Shown: in pieces, positions 50,247 to 60,300 of the stretch | Position numbering within the stretch: position 1 is the first letter of the stretch | Layout of the letters: every line of letters begins with the position of its first letter | DNA from: Flavobacteriales bacterium | GTDB taxonomy: Bacteria; Bacteroidota; Bacteroidia; Flavobacteriales_F; PHOS-HE28 | DNA: 64,000 nucleotides | Reading direction: 5' to 3' | Assembly (NCBI GenBank): GCA_030584065.1 | Contig: CP129489.1 | Coordinates: 1,264,640-1,328,639 of the forward strand | The notes under the pieces: model-generated | What the model saw: only the letters and a program-made list of their open reading frames with translations | Databases searched by the model: none | Told to the model about the DNA's origin: nothing | Position numbers and translations under genes: made by a program

Positions 50247-51361
50247 AACGGCTGCCGCTCCCAACGCTGCTGCTGGTGCTGCTGAACGCATCGGTCTGCG
50301 TCCCCAGCATCCGGGGTGGCTCGCCGAAGGTGAACGAGCTGCGCGTGCCGGCCGGCTTCACGGTGACCGTTTTCGCCGAAGGCGTCACCAATGCGCGGGG
50401 CATGTGCTGGGGCGACCGGGGCACGCTCTTCGTTGGCAGCCGCAGTGAAGGCGTCGTGCACGCGCTTCGCGACAACGACGGGGACGGCCAGGCCGATGAA
50501 CGGCATATTGTGGCCGAAGACCTGAACATGCCTGTGGGTGTGGCCTTCCGGAGTGGAGCGCTCTACGTGAGCGCGGTGGACCGCATCGTGCGCCTCGACT
50601 CCATCGAGGACCGGCTTGCCACACCACCTGCGGCCAAGGTGGTCACTGACGCCTATCCGAAGGATACGCACCATGGCTGGAAATTCATCGCTTTCGGCCC
50701 GGACGGCCGGCTTTACGTGCCGGTGGGTGCCCCGTGCAACATCTGCCTCAGCCCAGACAGCACCTATGCCTCCATCACACGGATCAACGCGGATGGCACC
50801 GGCCGTGAGATCGTGGCCCATGGCGTCCGCAATACGGTGGGCTTCGATTGGCATCCAGCGACCAGGGAGCTGTGGTTCACGGACAATGGCCGCGACTGGC
50901 TCGGCGACGATTCGCCGGATTGCGAATTGAACCGACTTCCACGCGATGGAGCGCATTTCGGATACCCTTTCTGCCATGCCGGCAACATCAGCGACCCTGA
51001 ATTCGGAGCGCAGCGGCCGTGCGCGGAATTCACTCCGCCCGCAGCGGGGCTTGGGCCGCATGTGGCCCCCTTGGGCATGCGGTTCTACTCGGGATCCATG
51101 TTCCCCGAGCGGTACCGCCATGCCATCTTCATCGCTGAGCACGGCAGCTGGAACCGGAGCAAGCCTATCGGCTACAGGGTGTCGGTGGCCTTCCCGCAGG
51201 GTGACGGCACGGCTCGTACCGAAGTGTTCGCCGAAGGATGGCTCAATGGCTCGAAGGCATGGGGACGGCCAGCGGACGTGCTGGTGGCGCCCGATGGGGC
51301 GCTATTGGTGAGCGATGACGCCGCGGATATGATCTACCGCATCGCCTACACGCGGCCATGA
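50243..51361 (+). CDS. PQQ-dependent sugar/sorbosone dehydrogenase-like protein
   Basis: 372 residues, exported (MKRLPLPTLLLVLLNASVCV). A six-bladed propeller of the soluble glucose dehydrogenase type: the catalytic histidine lies in DTHHGWKFIAFGPDGRLYVPVG, and the RNP motif of the cofactor pocket is in AHGVRNTVGFDWHP. WFTDNGRDWLGDD and CELNRLPRDGAHFGYPFCHAG are the next conserved blocks, with HAPLGM-like VAPLGMRFYSGSMFP and FIAEHGSWNRS completing the sorbosone-dehydrogenase pattern. Substrate not predictable. The same enzyme fold appears twice more within 11 kb, in the giant proteins at 53540-61009. Confidence 0.88.
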   Translation: MKRLPLPTLLLVLLNASVCVPSIRGGSPKVNELRVPAGFTVTVFAEGVTNARGMCWGDRGTLFVGSRSEGVVHALRDNDGDGQADERHIVAEDLNMPVGVAFRSGALYVSAVDRIVRLDSIEDRLATPPAAKVVTDAYPKDTHHGWKFIAFGPDGRLYVPVGAPCNICLSPDSTYASITRINADGTGREIVAHGVRNTVGFDWHPATRELWFTDNGRDWLGDDSPDCELNRLPRDGAHFGYPFCHAGNISDPEFGAQRPCAEFTPPAAGLGPHVAPLGMRFYSGSMFPERYRHAIFIAEHGSWNRSKPIGYRVSVAFPQGDGTARTEVFAEGWLNGSKAWGRPADVLVAPDGALLVSDDAADMIYRIAYTRP

Positions 51362-51385
51362 GGATGGCCAGCCCTGCGCCGCAAC

Positions 51386-52051
51386 TCAAGCCTTTCGGCG
51401 CCCCGGCACCATGAGACGGGCATCAAGCCAAGGCCTGCCGCTCATCGGCGAACGGTAGAGCGCCCAGTAGATGCCGAACGCAGCTGCAGTGCCGAGCAGC
51501 GAGCCTGCCACCGCATCCTGCAGGAAGTGCTGCGAGAGGTAGACCCTCGACCAGGCCATCAGCGCGGCGAGCACCGCAAAGGGCATGGCCAACCTGGGCC
51601 TCGACAGTATGACGGCCAATGCGAAGCACATGCTGAACGCCGCCGTGCTGTGTCCGCTCGGGAAGCTGAAATGACCATGGAGGTCCACCCCCTCCACCCA
51701 GTGCAGGTCGCCGAGGTGATCGCGGAAGGCCGATGGGCGGTGCATGTCGCTGAAGACCTGCCGCTTCAAGAGCTGAACGGCGATCGCGCTGATGCCGCAA
51801 CTCAAGCCCATCATCAGGAAGGCGCGGACATCGCGCACGAACAGGAGCGCCAGCGCGAGCCCCGCAGGCACCAGCCCGTCGGCCGTATGCGTGAACCAAC
51901 TGAAGAACCAATCGAGCCCAGGGCCATGGATCGCATTCACGGCACGGTGGAGGGCCAGCTTCTCCTGCGTGGCCACCAAGAACAGCCCGATCGCAAAGAG
52001 CGCCCCCCACATCAAGGTGAACCGCAAGGCCGCCGCATGCTCCCTTCGCAT
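51386..52051 (-). CDS. PAP2-family membrane phosphatase
   Basis: 221 residues with about five transmembrane helices. The three-part PAP2 active site is present: LLKRQVFSDMHRPSAF (KxxxxxxRP), FSFPSGHSTAAFSM (PSGH) and SRVYLSQHFLQD (SRxxxxxHxxxD). The residues face the periplasm and dephosphorylate lipid phosphates such as undecaprenyl or phosphatidate species. The HWVEGVDLHGHFSF insert between motifs 1 and 2 is usual in Bacteroidetes. The start is directly after a TAGCTTCG box. It converges with the quinoprotein gene, 24 bases between stops. Confidence 0.92.
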   Translation of the reverse strand: MRREHAAALRFTLMWGALFAIGLFLVATQEKLALHRAVNAIHGPGLDWFFSWFTHTADGLVPAGLALALLFVRDVRAFLMMGLSCGISAIAVQLLKRQVFSDMHRPSAFRDHLGDLHWVEGVDLHGHFSFPSGHSTAAFSMCFALAVILSRPRLAMPFAVLAALMAWSRVYLSQHFLQDAVAGSLLGTAAAFGIYWALYRSPMSGRPWLDARLMVPGRRKA

Positions 52052-52055
52052 GCGG

Positions 52056-52063
52056 CGAAGCTA
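52056..52063 (-). promoter_or_regulatory. -7 promoter box TAGCTTCG for PAP2 gene
   Basis: Minus strand, four bases before the ATG at 52051; divergent from the box at 52082-52089 only 19 bases away. Confidence 0.5.
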
Positions 52064-52081
52064 ATCGGCAGGCTGAGGCCT

Positions 52082-52089
52082 TAAGTTCG
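52082..52089 (+). promoter_or_regulatory. -7 promoter box TAAGTTCG
   Basis: Seven bases before the ATG at 52097; near back-to-back with the PAP2 promoter. Confidence 0.5.
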
Positions 52090-52096
52090 TTCCGCC

Positions 52097-53269
52097 ATGA
52101 CCCTTCGATTCCGCACCGCACCCTTTGAGCTGACCCTTGCGGCTCTCCTTGCCGGTCCGAGCATTGCAGCAGGCCAGGGGTTCGTCAACACGTTCGGCGG
52201 CCCCAAGGCGGAGGATGGCGTCGGGATCGTGCAGGAAGGCGCCGGTTTCGCCATCGCCACCAGAAGGCACACGGCAAGCGAACCGGCGTTCACGGGTGAG
52301 CTCCTGCGGATCGCGGCGAATGGGAGTGCGCTCTCCTGGGAACCGATTGCCGGTCTGGACGGCATCGTCTTCCTGCAGGGCATGGCACCCGCCACCGGCG
52401 GCGGGGCTTTCCTCGCCGGAAGCCGTTTCGCGCCGGACTCAAGCCAACATGACGGCCTCGTGGTGAAGCTCCTTGCGGATGGCGGCACTGACTGGATTGC
52501 GCATCCAACAGCACCCGGAGACCAGCAATACCTCTGCGTGAGCGGTCTACCGGACGGTGGGGCCATCGCGGCGGGCGTGCGCTCCATCGGGTCCGGTCAC
52601 GATGCGTGGGTATGCCGATTCGACTCGGATGGAGCATTGCTCTGGAGCCAGGCGGTGGGCGACCTGAGCGACGAGGAAGCGCTTGCCCTTGAAGTGCAAG
52701 GCAGCGATGTCCTCATCACAGGCCGCCAGGCCAACTTCGGCGGCACCTCGGATGCGTTCCTGGCGCGATTGGGACTGGATGGCACCATCGCCTGGACCAC
52801 ATCCTGGGGCGGCATCGGCCAGGAGGTCGGCCGTGGCCTGAAGGCCATCGGGCCGGGATCGTTCCTGCTGGCGGGCACCACGAGCAGCGATGGGGCCTAC
52901 GATTTCACCGAGCAGCGTCGCAAGGACCATGTCTACCTGGTGGCCTTCGACCTGAATGGCGACTCCCTTTGGACGCGGGCCATCGGCGATACGCTGTTCG
53001 ACCGGCGCGCGTGGTGCCTTGACATCGCCGGCAATGGGGATATCCTCGTCGGCGGCGAGCGGAGTCCCATCAGCGCCACCAGCGATGCCCTCGCCTATCG
53101 CCTCGATGCGCAGGGGCAGGTGATCTGGCAGCGCACGTGGGACCTCGGCAAGGAGGAGCGGCTACAGGCCATCCACGCGCTTCCCGATGGCTTCATTGCC
53201 ACCGGCTGGGCCTTCACCGACGCCGCGCGCCAGGTGCTCGCGATCCGGCGGGACCCGAACGGCAATTGA
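52097..53269 (+). CDS. secreted beta-propeller-like protein, unknown function
   Basis: 390 residues with a signal peptide (TLAALLAGPSIAAGQG). The body is a run of seven or so similar blocks, each with a GG-ALE and a D..WT..G type core: FVNTFGGPKAEDGVGIVQEGAGFAIATRR, GGGAFLAGSRFAPDSSQHDGLVVKLLADG, DAWVCRFDSDGALLWSQAVGDLSDEEALAL, DAFLARLGLDGTIAWTTSWGG and YLVAFDLNGDSLWTRAIGDTLFDRRAWCLDIAGNGDILVGG. This is the pattern of exported propeller proteins of Bacteroidetes (SBBP-like). No enzymatic motif or T9SS tail is seen at its end. Function unknown. Confidence 0.75.
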   Translation: MTLRFRTAPFELTLAALLAGPSIAAGQGFVNTFGGPKAEDGVGIVQEGAGFAIATRRHTASEPAFTGELLRIAANGSALSWEPIAGLDGIVFLQGMAPATGGGAFLAGSRFAPDSSQHDGLVVKLLADGGTDWIAHPTAPGDQQYLCVSGLPDGGAIAAGVRSIGSGHDAWVCRFDSDGALLWSQAVGDLSDEEALALEVQGSDVLITGRQANFGGTSDAFLARLGLDGTIAWTTSWGGIGQEVGRGLKAIGPGSFLLAGTTSSDGAYDFTEQRRKDHVYLVAFDLNGDSLWTRAIGDTLFDRRAWCLDIAGNGDILVGGERSPISATSDALAYRLDAQGQVIWQRTWDLGKEERLQAIHALPDGFIATGWAFTDAARQVLAIRRDPNGN

Positions 53270-53376
53270 CCTTCCGAACGACTGCTTGTGCACAGTCGGC
53301 CTTCCGTTTACCGCGATCGGGGTATGGCGGAGGTTACGATGGCCATGGAGCTTCGCATCATCCAAACCGAACCGCC

Positions 53377-53532
53377 ATGACCACCGGGAAACGATTCGCG
53401 ATGCGCACCAAGGACCACAGCGATGAGCGCGTGCTGGATGCGCGAACCAAGGCCGTGCTCTCGAGCGTACTCACTGCACCGCGCGGAAAGGCCCTCGACG
53501 CCTACCTGCGTGCTCGCGGCCGCCAGGCCTGA
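53377..53532 (+). CDS. possible small protein (51 aa)
   Basis: Reads MTTGKRFAMRTKDHSDERVLDARTKAVLSSVLTAPRGKALDAYLRARGRQA, very basic and helical. GAGCTTCG lies about 22 bases before the ATG. The longer frame upstream overlaps the propeller gene and is rejected. No known family; the evidence is weak. Confidence 0.35.
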   Translation: MTTGKRFAMRTKDHSDERVLDARTKAVLSSVLTAPRGKALDAYLRARGRQA

Positions 53533-53539
53533 ACATGCA

Positions 53540-56500
53540 TCACGGAAGCTGCTCCTGCCGGACGCTATTCGGCGTGGACCCGCCGATGTTCACCAGGATC
53601 GGATCGCGATCATTGGCGTTGCCCACATAGCGCACCACGCCATCGAGGTTGACGTCCGCCGCGTGGTATCCGGTAATGGTGCTGTTCGGCACCGACCCGC
53701 CGATGATGGCCAGGATAGGGTCTCTGTCGTTGTTCTCCCCAACATACCGGATGCTCGCATCACGGAGCACATTGCCCGACCATTGGGCCCGCCGCCCATT
53801 GGGCAGCGTTGCGCGTGCATCGCTTCCCCAGGCCGCAACGCCGGATTGGGTGAAATCGATGCCCGTCTCATGGGCACCCAGGGCTACGGCAGACAAGGTC
53901 ATCGCGCCGAAATGGTTGCGATGCCGCACGGCCACGTAGTAGTTGTCCGTCGGCACATTGAAGACCAGCCTGGAATAGCCATCCGTGCCGACGATGTCAC
54001 CGTCGCGCTCCAACAGGGCCGACCGCGTGGCTACCACCTGTGCTGGATTGTTCTTGTTGCGCAATTCCACCCGCACCCAATCGACCACGGCATTCTTGCC
54101 CGTCTGCGATAATCGGGCTGCGCTGGTGGCCTCGCCGCCGCCGCCCACCTGCGGGAAGCCAAGCCCGGCATAGGGCTCCGCCAACGGCACCAGACCGCCC
54201 GCACGCAGATCATCGCGCATCAGGGCGGTGGAGGCCTCCCAAGGCCCTTGAAGCGCGGTTCTCAGCCGCACGCTGGGCTGGCAGTTCTGCCAACGCGCCA
54301 GCACCGAGCCAGGGATCACCGTGCGATTCGCGTTGGAAGGGGTCTGCCATCGCACCGCGAAATGATCGCCGCCACTGCCCTCCTTGTGAAGGAGCTCCAC
54401 GTAGTAGTAACGCCCGGCCACCAAAGGGATGGCCGCGCTCACCTGCGATGGGTACTTGGTGTATTCCGTCTCGTTGGTCCAGCCCGGCACACTGCAGATG
54501 GGCTGGGCATGTTGGGGCTCCGCGTTGGGGCTGAGGTAGAGCATGCTGGCGTCGTCGCTTGTGAGCGTAAAGACGTAATTGCCCGTCTGGGGTGCGATGA
54601 TGTACCCGCGCACCCGGGTGCCATAATTGTTGGTGAGGTTTGTGGGGCCTTGGAACAAGGTGGGATAGGACACGCTATTCGGGCTTCCCGGATAGTTCGG
54701 ATGGGTGGTCAGGTCGGAAAGGGCTGACCCGCCGATGCCGGTCCAGAGCTCGCGGAGCAGGCTGCCGGTGGCGCCCACGCATTGCGGCGGGGCGAAGCTC
54801 AGCACGGTGATCACACGGATGGCCTGCCCGGTGAGCCCGTCGTCATCGGTCACCGTGAGGGTCACCTGATGTTCGCCCGATTCAGAGAACACCTTGGCCG
54901 GTGAGGCCTGGCTGCTGAATGTGCCATCGCCGAAGTCCCAGTGGTAGGCGGTGATGGTTCCGGGATCATAAGAGCTGGTACCATCGAACTGCACATTCAG
55001 GGGGCCCGCTCCAGCGGAAGCATTGGCGAGGATGATAGCCGTGGGTGCGATGGCCTGGCACCGCGGATCGAGGCGTCGCTGGACGGTGGTGCTGAGACCG
55101 CCGGCATCGGTCACGGTGAGTTCAATGATGTAGAAGTAGGACTCTCCATCGCACCCCACGCCGCTGATGACGGTGCTGGTGGAGGCATTGGGATCGATGG
55201 CCTCCGGGTGGATGTGCGTATTGTGGTGCAAGGTGGTCCGCCAAGCATAGGTGAGCTGGGCCGGCCCATGCTCGGCATCCGTCACGCTGGCCGTTAGCTG
55301 GTAGGTGGTATCGATGCCCACAGGGAAATACCCATCGGCCGGTATGCTGGTGATGGCCACTTGCGGCGGCGTATTGTTCACCGAGACCAGCAACGTGGTG
55401 GTGGCCGATTGCCCGATGTTGTCGGTCACCGTGAGCGAGACCGTGTAGGAGGCCGGAACGCCAGGTGCAGCCGTGAATGTGCGCATGGGGCTGATGGCGG
55501 TGGACGTCGGGCCCCCATCGCCGAAATCCCACAAGTAGGTAAGCGCTCCATTCTCCGGATCGGAGCTGCCACTGGCATCGAACTGCACCTCCAAGGGGCC
55601 CGGGCCGTATTGGATACTCTGGGCGGCCACGGCTGCCGGTGGGAGGTTGACCGCAAGCGTATAGCAGATCCGCCTCAGTTCGTTCGTGTTATAGCGCATG
55701 TACCACACGCAGCCATCAGGGCCGGCACCGATCCACACCACGGCGCCCAGGCCGCTCGCGAAATCGTGCACGCTGACGGGCTGGTCCTGCTCATCGAATT
55801 TGAAGCGGCGGATCCAGCCGCTGGCATAGTCGCCATGGAAGGTGCTGTTCTGATAGCCCACGGGCATGTTCTCCCCGGCCATCCACGGTCCTCCCACCGC
55901 GCAGTTCCCGCCGAACCGCGGTCCCGGCACAGGAGAACCCGATGCATCGAGGTCGAAGGTGATGGCGGTGCTGCCCGAGAAGCCCCCGCAGCGCGATTGG
56001 TTCCCGTGCAGCCAATCGATGGCCGGCCGGGCATGGAAGAACTTGGGGATGGAATTGGGGATCTGCACCTGCGGATTGCAGGGATTCGGGTGCCCGTTGA
56101 GGTGGACGGGGGTATCCTGCTTGAGCAGGTCCTGGAACCGCAGGAACGGCAGATTGCAGCTCACGCCATCGTGCAGCGGGTTCGGTGCGTCCAGATTGGC
56201 CGTCAACGCGGCCATGTACCCCGATTGCGGGGTGAGGCCTTCGAAAAGGGGCCATCCGAAGTTCATGCCGCCCTCCGTGCAGACGTTGAGGTCCTCCCAG
56301 GTCCCCCACTGCACATCACCGATGTAGACCACGCCGGGGCGCCCATCCGCCGGATCCGTGCTGCCGCTGTTGGGCTTGATGGTGGCCCTGTAGGGATTCC
56401 GCAAGCCCAGCGCCCAAACGCGCGAGCGCGGTGACCGCGGGGCCACGGGGTCGTACCACGGATTGCTGGGCACGCCATCGCCGGTGTTCGGGTCCATGCG

Positions 56501-57241
56501 CAGGAGCTTCCCATTGAAGCAGTCCAGCAGCTGCGAGCGCATGGCGCCCACGTTCTCGGCCGGCCTGATGATTCCATCCGCAAGCGCTTGGGCCCAATAG
56601 GTGTCGCTGCTGCTGCCCACATCCACCAGGTTGTAGCTGGCGCCGTCGCCGAGGGTGGCGAGCAGGGTGCCGTCGCTGCCGAACATGAGCGAACCGGTGC
56701 TGTGCGACTCATGCAGGAGCGGCACCCCGGTCTGCCGCGTTTCTCCAAGGAGCACCGTACGGCTCCCGTAATCGACGGTGCTGAATGAGGGGCCTTGCGC
56801 GGTGTAGCGCGTGATGCGCATGATCGTCGCCGCGTAGTACTCGTTCGTATTGGGATTGTAGCCGGCTGTCCCATGGTTCATCAGGTGGTGCCGGTCCACC
56901 GCGTACATGCAGTAGATCCGACCATTGCTGAGGAAGGCCGGGTCGAGCGCGAAGCCGAGGAAGCCATGGTCTCGCCAATTGCCCACCTCGTCGCTGATAT
57001 TGAGCAGGGGGTTGGGCAGGCGAACGCCGTTCTCGACGATCCAGACCATGCCGCGCTTCTCCCACACATACAGCCGGCCATTGGCGTCCCAGGTGGCACC
57101 CACCGGTTCCGTCCAGCCCCCCATGACCAAGGCATCGCTGAAGTTGGGCTGCAGCGTCTGTGCCTTGGTCTCGGTATGCGCTGCCGCACCGATGACGCTC
57201 AAGAAAACGAGGAACCGGCCAAGGGATTTCGGCGTGCCCAT
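53540..57241 (-). CDS. giant secreted quinoprotein-like protein: GSDH propeller, PKD, PA14, dockerin-like tail (copy 1)
   Basis: 1233 residues after a signal peptide (SLGRFLVFLSVIGAAAH). Residues 30-525 form a PQQ-type sugar-dehydrogenase propeller that retains H180 in HESHSTGSLMFGSDG (catalytic base position) and the RNP loop of GLRNPYRATIKP. Next come two PKD domains (YLWDFGDGGPTST near 590, YHWDFGDGTFSS near 790) around a third Ig-like module, then a PA14 domain (about 840-1000) with YVFTLTSDDASMLYL. The C-terminal 230 residues form a separate module ending in two similar loops, YVGENNDRDPILAIIGG and DVNLDGVVRYVGNANDRDPIL. The second has DxNxDG, as in dockerin EF-hands. Its paralog lies immediately upstream. 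Confidence 0.85.
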   Translation of the reverse strand: MGTPKSLGRFLVFLSVIGAAAHTETKAQTLQPNFSDALVMGGWTEPVGATWDANGRLYVWEKRGMVWIVENGVRLPNPLLNISDEVGNWRDHGFLGFALDPAFLSNGRIYCMYAVDRHHLMNHGTAGYNPNTNEYYAATIMRITRYTAQGPSFSTVDYGSRTVLLGETRQTGVPLLHESHSTGSLMFGSDGTLLATLGDGASYNLVDVGSSSDTYWAQALADGIIRPAENVGAMRSQLLDCFNGKLLRMDPNTGDGVPSNPWYDPVAPRSPRSRVWALGLRNPYRATIKPNSGSTDPADGRPGVVYIGDVQWGTWEDLNVCTEGGMNFGWPLFEGLTPQSGYMAALTANLDAPNPLHDGVSCNLPFLRFQDLLKQDTPVHLNGHPNPCNPQVQIPNSIPKFFHARPAIDWLHGNQSRCGGFSGSTAITFDLDASGSPVPGPRFGGNCAVGGPWMAGENMPVGYQNSTFHGDYASGWIRRFKFDEQDQPVSVHDFASGLGAVVWIGAGPDGCVWYMRYNTNELRRICYTLAVNLPPAAVAAQSIQYGPGPLEVQFDASGSSDPENGALTYLWDFGDGGPTSTAISPMRTFTAAPGVPASYTVSLTVTDNIGQSATTTLLVSVNNTPPQVAITSIPADGYFPVGIDTTYQLTASVTDAEHGPAQLTYAWRTTLHHNTHIHPEAIDPNASTSTVISGVGCDGESYFYIIELTVTDAGGLSTTVQRRLDPRCQAIAPTAIILANASAGAGPLNVQFDGTSSYDPGTITAYHWDFGDGTFSSQASPAKVFSESGEHQVTLTVTDDDGLTGQAIRVITVLSFAPPQCVGATGSLLRELWTGIGGSALSDLTTHPNYPGSPNSVSYPTLFQGPTNLTNNYGTRVRGYIIAPQTGNYVFTLTSDDASMLYLSPNAEPQHAQPICSVPGWTNETEYTKYPSQVSAAIPLVAGRYYYVELLHKEGSGGDHFAVRWQTPSNANRTVIPGSVLARWQNCQPSVRLRTALQGPWEASTALMRDDLRAGGLVPLAEPYAGLGFPQVGGGGEATSAARLSQTGKNAVVDWVRVELRNKNNPAQVVATRSALLERDGDIVGTDGYSRLVFNVPTDNYYVAVRHRNHFGAMTLSAVALGAHETGIDFTQSGVAAWGSDARATLPNGRRAQWSGNVLRDASIRYVGENNDRDPILAIIGGSVPNSTITGYHAADVNLDGVVRYVGNANDRDPILVNIGGSTPNSVRQEQLP

Positions 57242-57269
57242 TTGTCGACCAATTTAGGTTTGCGGCCGA

Positions 57270-57277
57270 CGAAGCTA
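57270..57277 (-). promoter_or_regulatory. -7 promoter box TAGCTTCG in the tandem spacer
   Basis: Predicted leader of about 24 bases before the ATG at 57241; lies in the 75-base gap between the two giant paralogs, so copy 1 has a promoter of its own. Confidence 0.5.
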
Positions 57278-57316
57278 CCCGAAACAATGACGAATGTCAA
57301 TCCTTCCGATGGCTGG

Positions 57317-60300
57317 CTATGGCAGCTGCTGCACCCGCACCGCCGTGGGGGTCGACCCCCCGATGTTCACCAGGATGGGGTCCCGGTCATTCCACTGGCC
57401 CGTGTACCTGACCACGCCGCTGAGATCCACATCCTCCAAGCGGTAGCCGGTGACGGTATTGAGCGGCATGGACCCGCCGATGGCCACCAGGATCGGGTCC
57501 CTGTCATTGCCATTGCCGACATACCGGAGGGATCCATCCCGGTTCACATCGCCGCTCCACAGGCCCATGCGTCCATTCACCAAGGGCACTTCGGCCTGCG
57601 TTCCCCAAGTGCCGGTGCTGGGCAAGGTGAAATCCACGGTGCGATCGCCGGCATCCAAGCGTATCGATGCCGCTGTCATCGCCGCGAGGTGGTTCCGATG
57701 TCGCAAGGCGATGTAGTAGTTGTCCACCGGCACATTGAATGTCAGGCGCGCGAAGCCATCGGTGCCCAGGATGTCGCCATCGCGCTCCAGCAGGGCGGCG
57801 CGCGAAGCAATCACCTGTGAAGGCGCATTCTTGTTGCGCAGCTCCACCACCACCCAATCCACCACTGCGTTGGGGCCGGTCTGGGAGAGCCGCGCGGCGG
57901 TCGTCGACTCATTCCCCCCTCCGATGAAGGCATAGCCCAAGGCACTGTATGGCTGCCCCAAGGGCAGCAGCCCGACCGACCGCAGGTCGTCGCGCATCAA
58001 CCCGGTGTTGCTGTCGTAGGGCCCGGAGAGCACGCACCGCAAGCGCGCACCCGGCAGGCAGTCCGCCCATTGGACCAAAGCGCTGCCGGGAATGATGGTC
58101 CGGGTTCCATTCAGTGGCGTTTGCCAATACAGCGCGAAGTGGTCGCTGGCGCTTCCCTCCTTGTGCAGCAGTTCCACATAGTAGTACGCACCGGCCACCA
58201 ACTGGATGGCTGCGCTGGTCTGCGAAGGGAACCGGTCGAACTGCGCCGCTGTGGTGCTGCCGGGGGCGGAACAGATCAACCGCGCATGCCGGGGCTCAGC
58301 GTTCAGGCTTAGGTATACGGCCGTCGCATCGTCACCGGTCACGGTGAATACATAGCTGCCCGTGGCTGGCGGAACGATGTAGCCACGGACGCGCGTGCCA
58401 TAGTTGTTGGCGAAGTTGGTGGGCCCTTGGAAGGAGGTGAGCGTGCTGGAGCCTGTGGGTGAACCGGGATAATTCGGATGATTGACCAGGTCGGGGATGC
58501 TGATGCCGCCCACCCCGCTCCAGAACTGGCGGAGCACGCTACCGCTCGGCCCCATGCACTGCGGGGCGCCCAGCGTGACCACCGTCACGGTCCTTGCGGC
58601 CTGGCCGGTGAGCCCGTCATCGTCCGTCACGGTCAGGGTCACCACGCGGTCACCCTCATCCGTGAACACCTTGATGGGCGCAGGCTGATCGCTTGCTGTG
58701 CCATCCCCGAAGTCCCAGTGATAGGCCACGATCGACCCGGGATCGTAGGATGCGGTGCCATCGAACTGCACGGCGAAAGGGGCTTGCCCCGCGATGGACG
58801 ATGCCATGATGATGGCCGTTGGCGCGATGGCATAGCAGCGCGGGTGGAGCACGTGCGAGACGGTCGTGCTCAAGCCCGCCGCATCGCTCACGGTCAACCG
58901 CACCTCGTAGGAATAGCTCTGTCCGTCGCACCCCTCTCCGGACACATGCGCGCTCGTGCTGACCGCGTTGATGATCGGGCCGGGGTGCTCGTGCGTGTTG
59001 TGCCTGAGCGTCACCTGCCAGGCATAGCTAAGCTGTGCCGGCCCATGCTCTGCATCCGAAACGCTGGCGGCCAATTGGAAGACCGTATCCACGCCCACTG
59101 GGTAGAACGCGCCATTCGCGAAGCTGGTGATCGCCGCAATGGGCGGCGTGTTGTTCACAGAAACGACCAGGGAAGCGCTGGCCTGCTGGCCGGTATTGTC
59201 GGTAACGGTCAACGTCACCGTGTACATGGTCGGTGCCCCTGGGGGCGCCTGGAACACATGCACGGGGCTCACCGCCGTGCTTATCGGCGAGCCATCGCCG
59301 AAATCCCATTGATGCGTGATGGCACCGCCTTCGGGGTCACTGCTGGCTGCACCCGAGAAGGACACGGAAAGCGGCCCGGGACCGTATTGCACGCTCTGGG
59401 ATGCCACCGCCACGGGCGGCAGGTTCACCGCGGCTGTGTTGCAGATGCGCCGCAATTCGGCACCACCGGTGTACTTGATGTACCAGAGGCATCCATCCGG
59501 CCCAGCGCCTAGCCAATTCACCGCCCCGAGCCCGGATGCGAAATCCTGCACGCTCTGCACTTCTCCATTGGGGCCGTAGACGAATCGCTTGATCCACCCG
59601 CCGGCGAAATCGGCATGATAGGCGCAGTCCTGGAAGGCCGCCGGAAAGCCGCTCCAGGCGCTCCACGGCCCGCCGATGGCCGCATAGCCGCCGAAGCGCG
59701 GCCCAGGAACCGGGGATAGCGGGTCATCGAGGTCGTAGGTGATGGGAGCGCCCGCTTGGAACGCCGCGCAGCGCGACCGATCGCCGTGCTGCCAATCGAT
59801 TGACGGCCGGGCATGGAAGAACCGGGGAACGGACAACGGGACCTGCTGCGCGGGGTCGCAGGGATTGGGGTGGCCGTTCACGTGTCCGACCTGGTCCTGC
59901 TTCAGCAGATCGCTGAAGCGGAAGTACGGCACCGTGCAGCTCGTGCCGTTGAAGAGCGGATTGGGCTGATCCCTATTCTCGGTAAGCGCCGACGCATACG
60001 AGGCCGCGTTCTCCATGCCCTCGAAGAGGGGCCATCCGAAGTTCATGCCGGGCGAATTGCAGACGTTGAGCTCCTCCCAGGAGCTCCAGCCCACATCGCC
60101 GATGAAGAGCGTGCCGATGTCGCCATCCGCGGGATTGGTGCTGCCCGTGCCCGGCTGCAGGGTCATCCGGTAAGGGTTCCGCAGGCCCAGCGCCCACACC
60201 CGCGACCGCGGCGCCCGCGGCTGCGCGGGGTCGTAGAACGGATTGCTGGGCACGCCATTGCCAGTGGCGGGATCCATACGCAGCACCTTGCCGTTGAATG

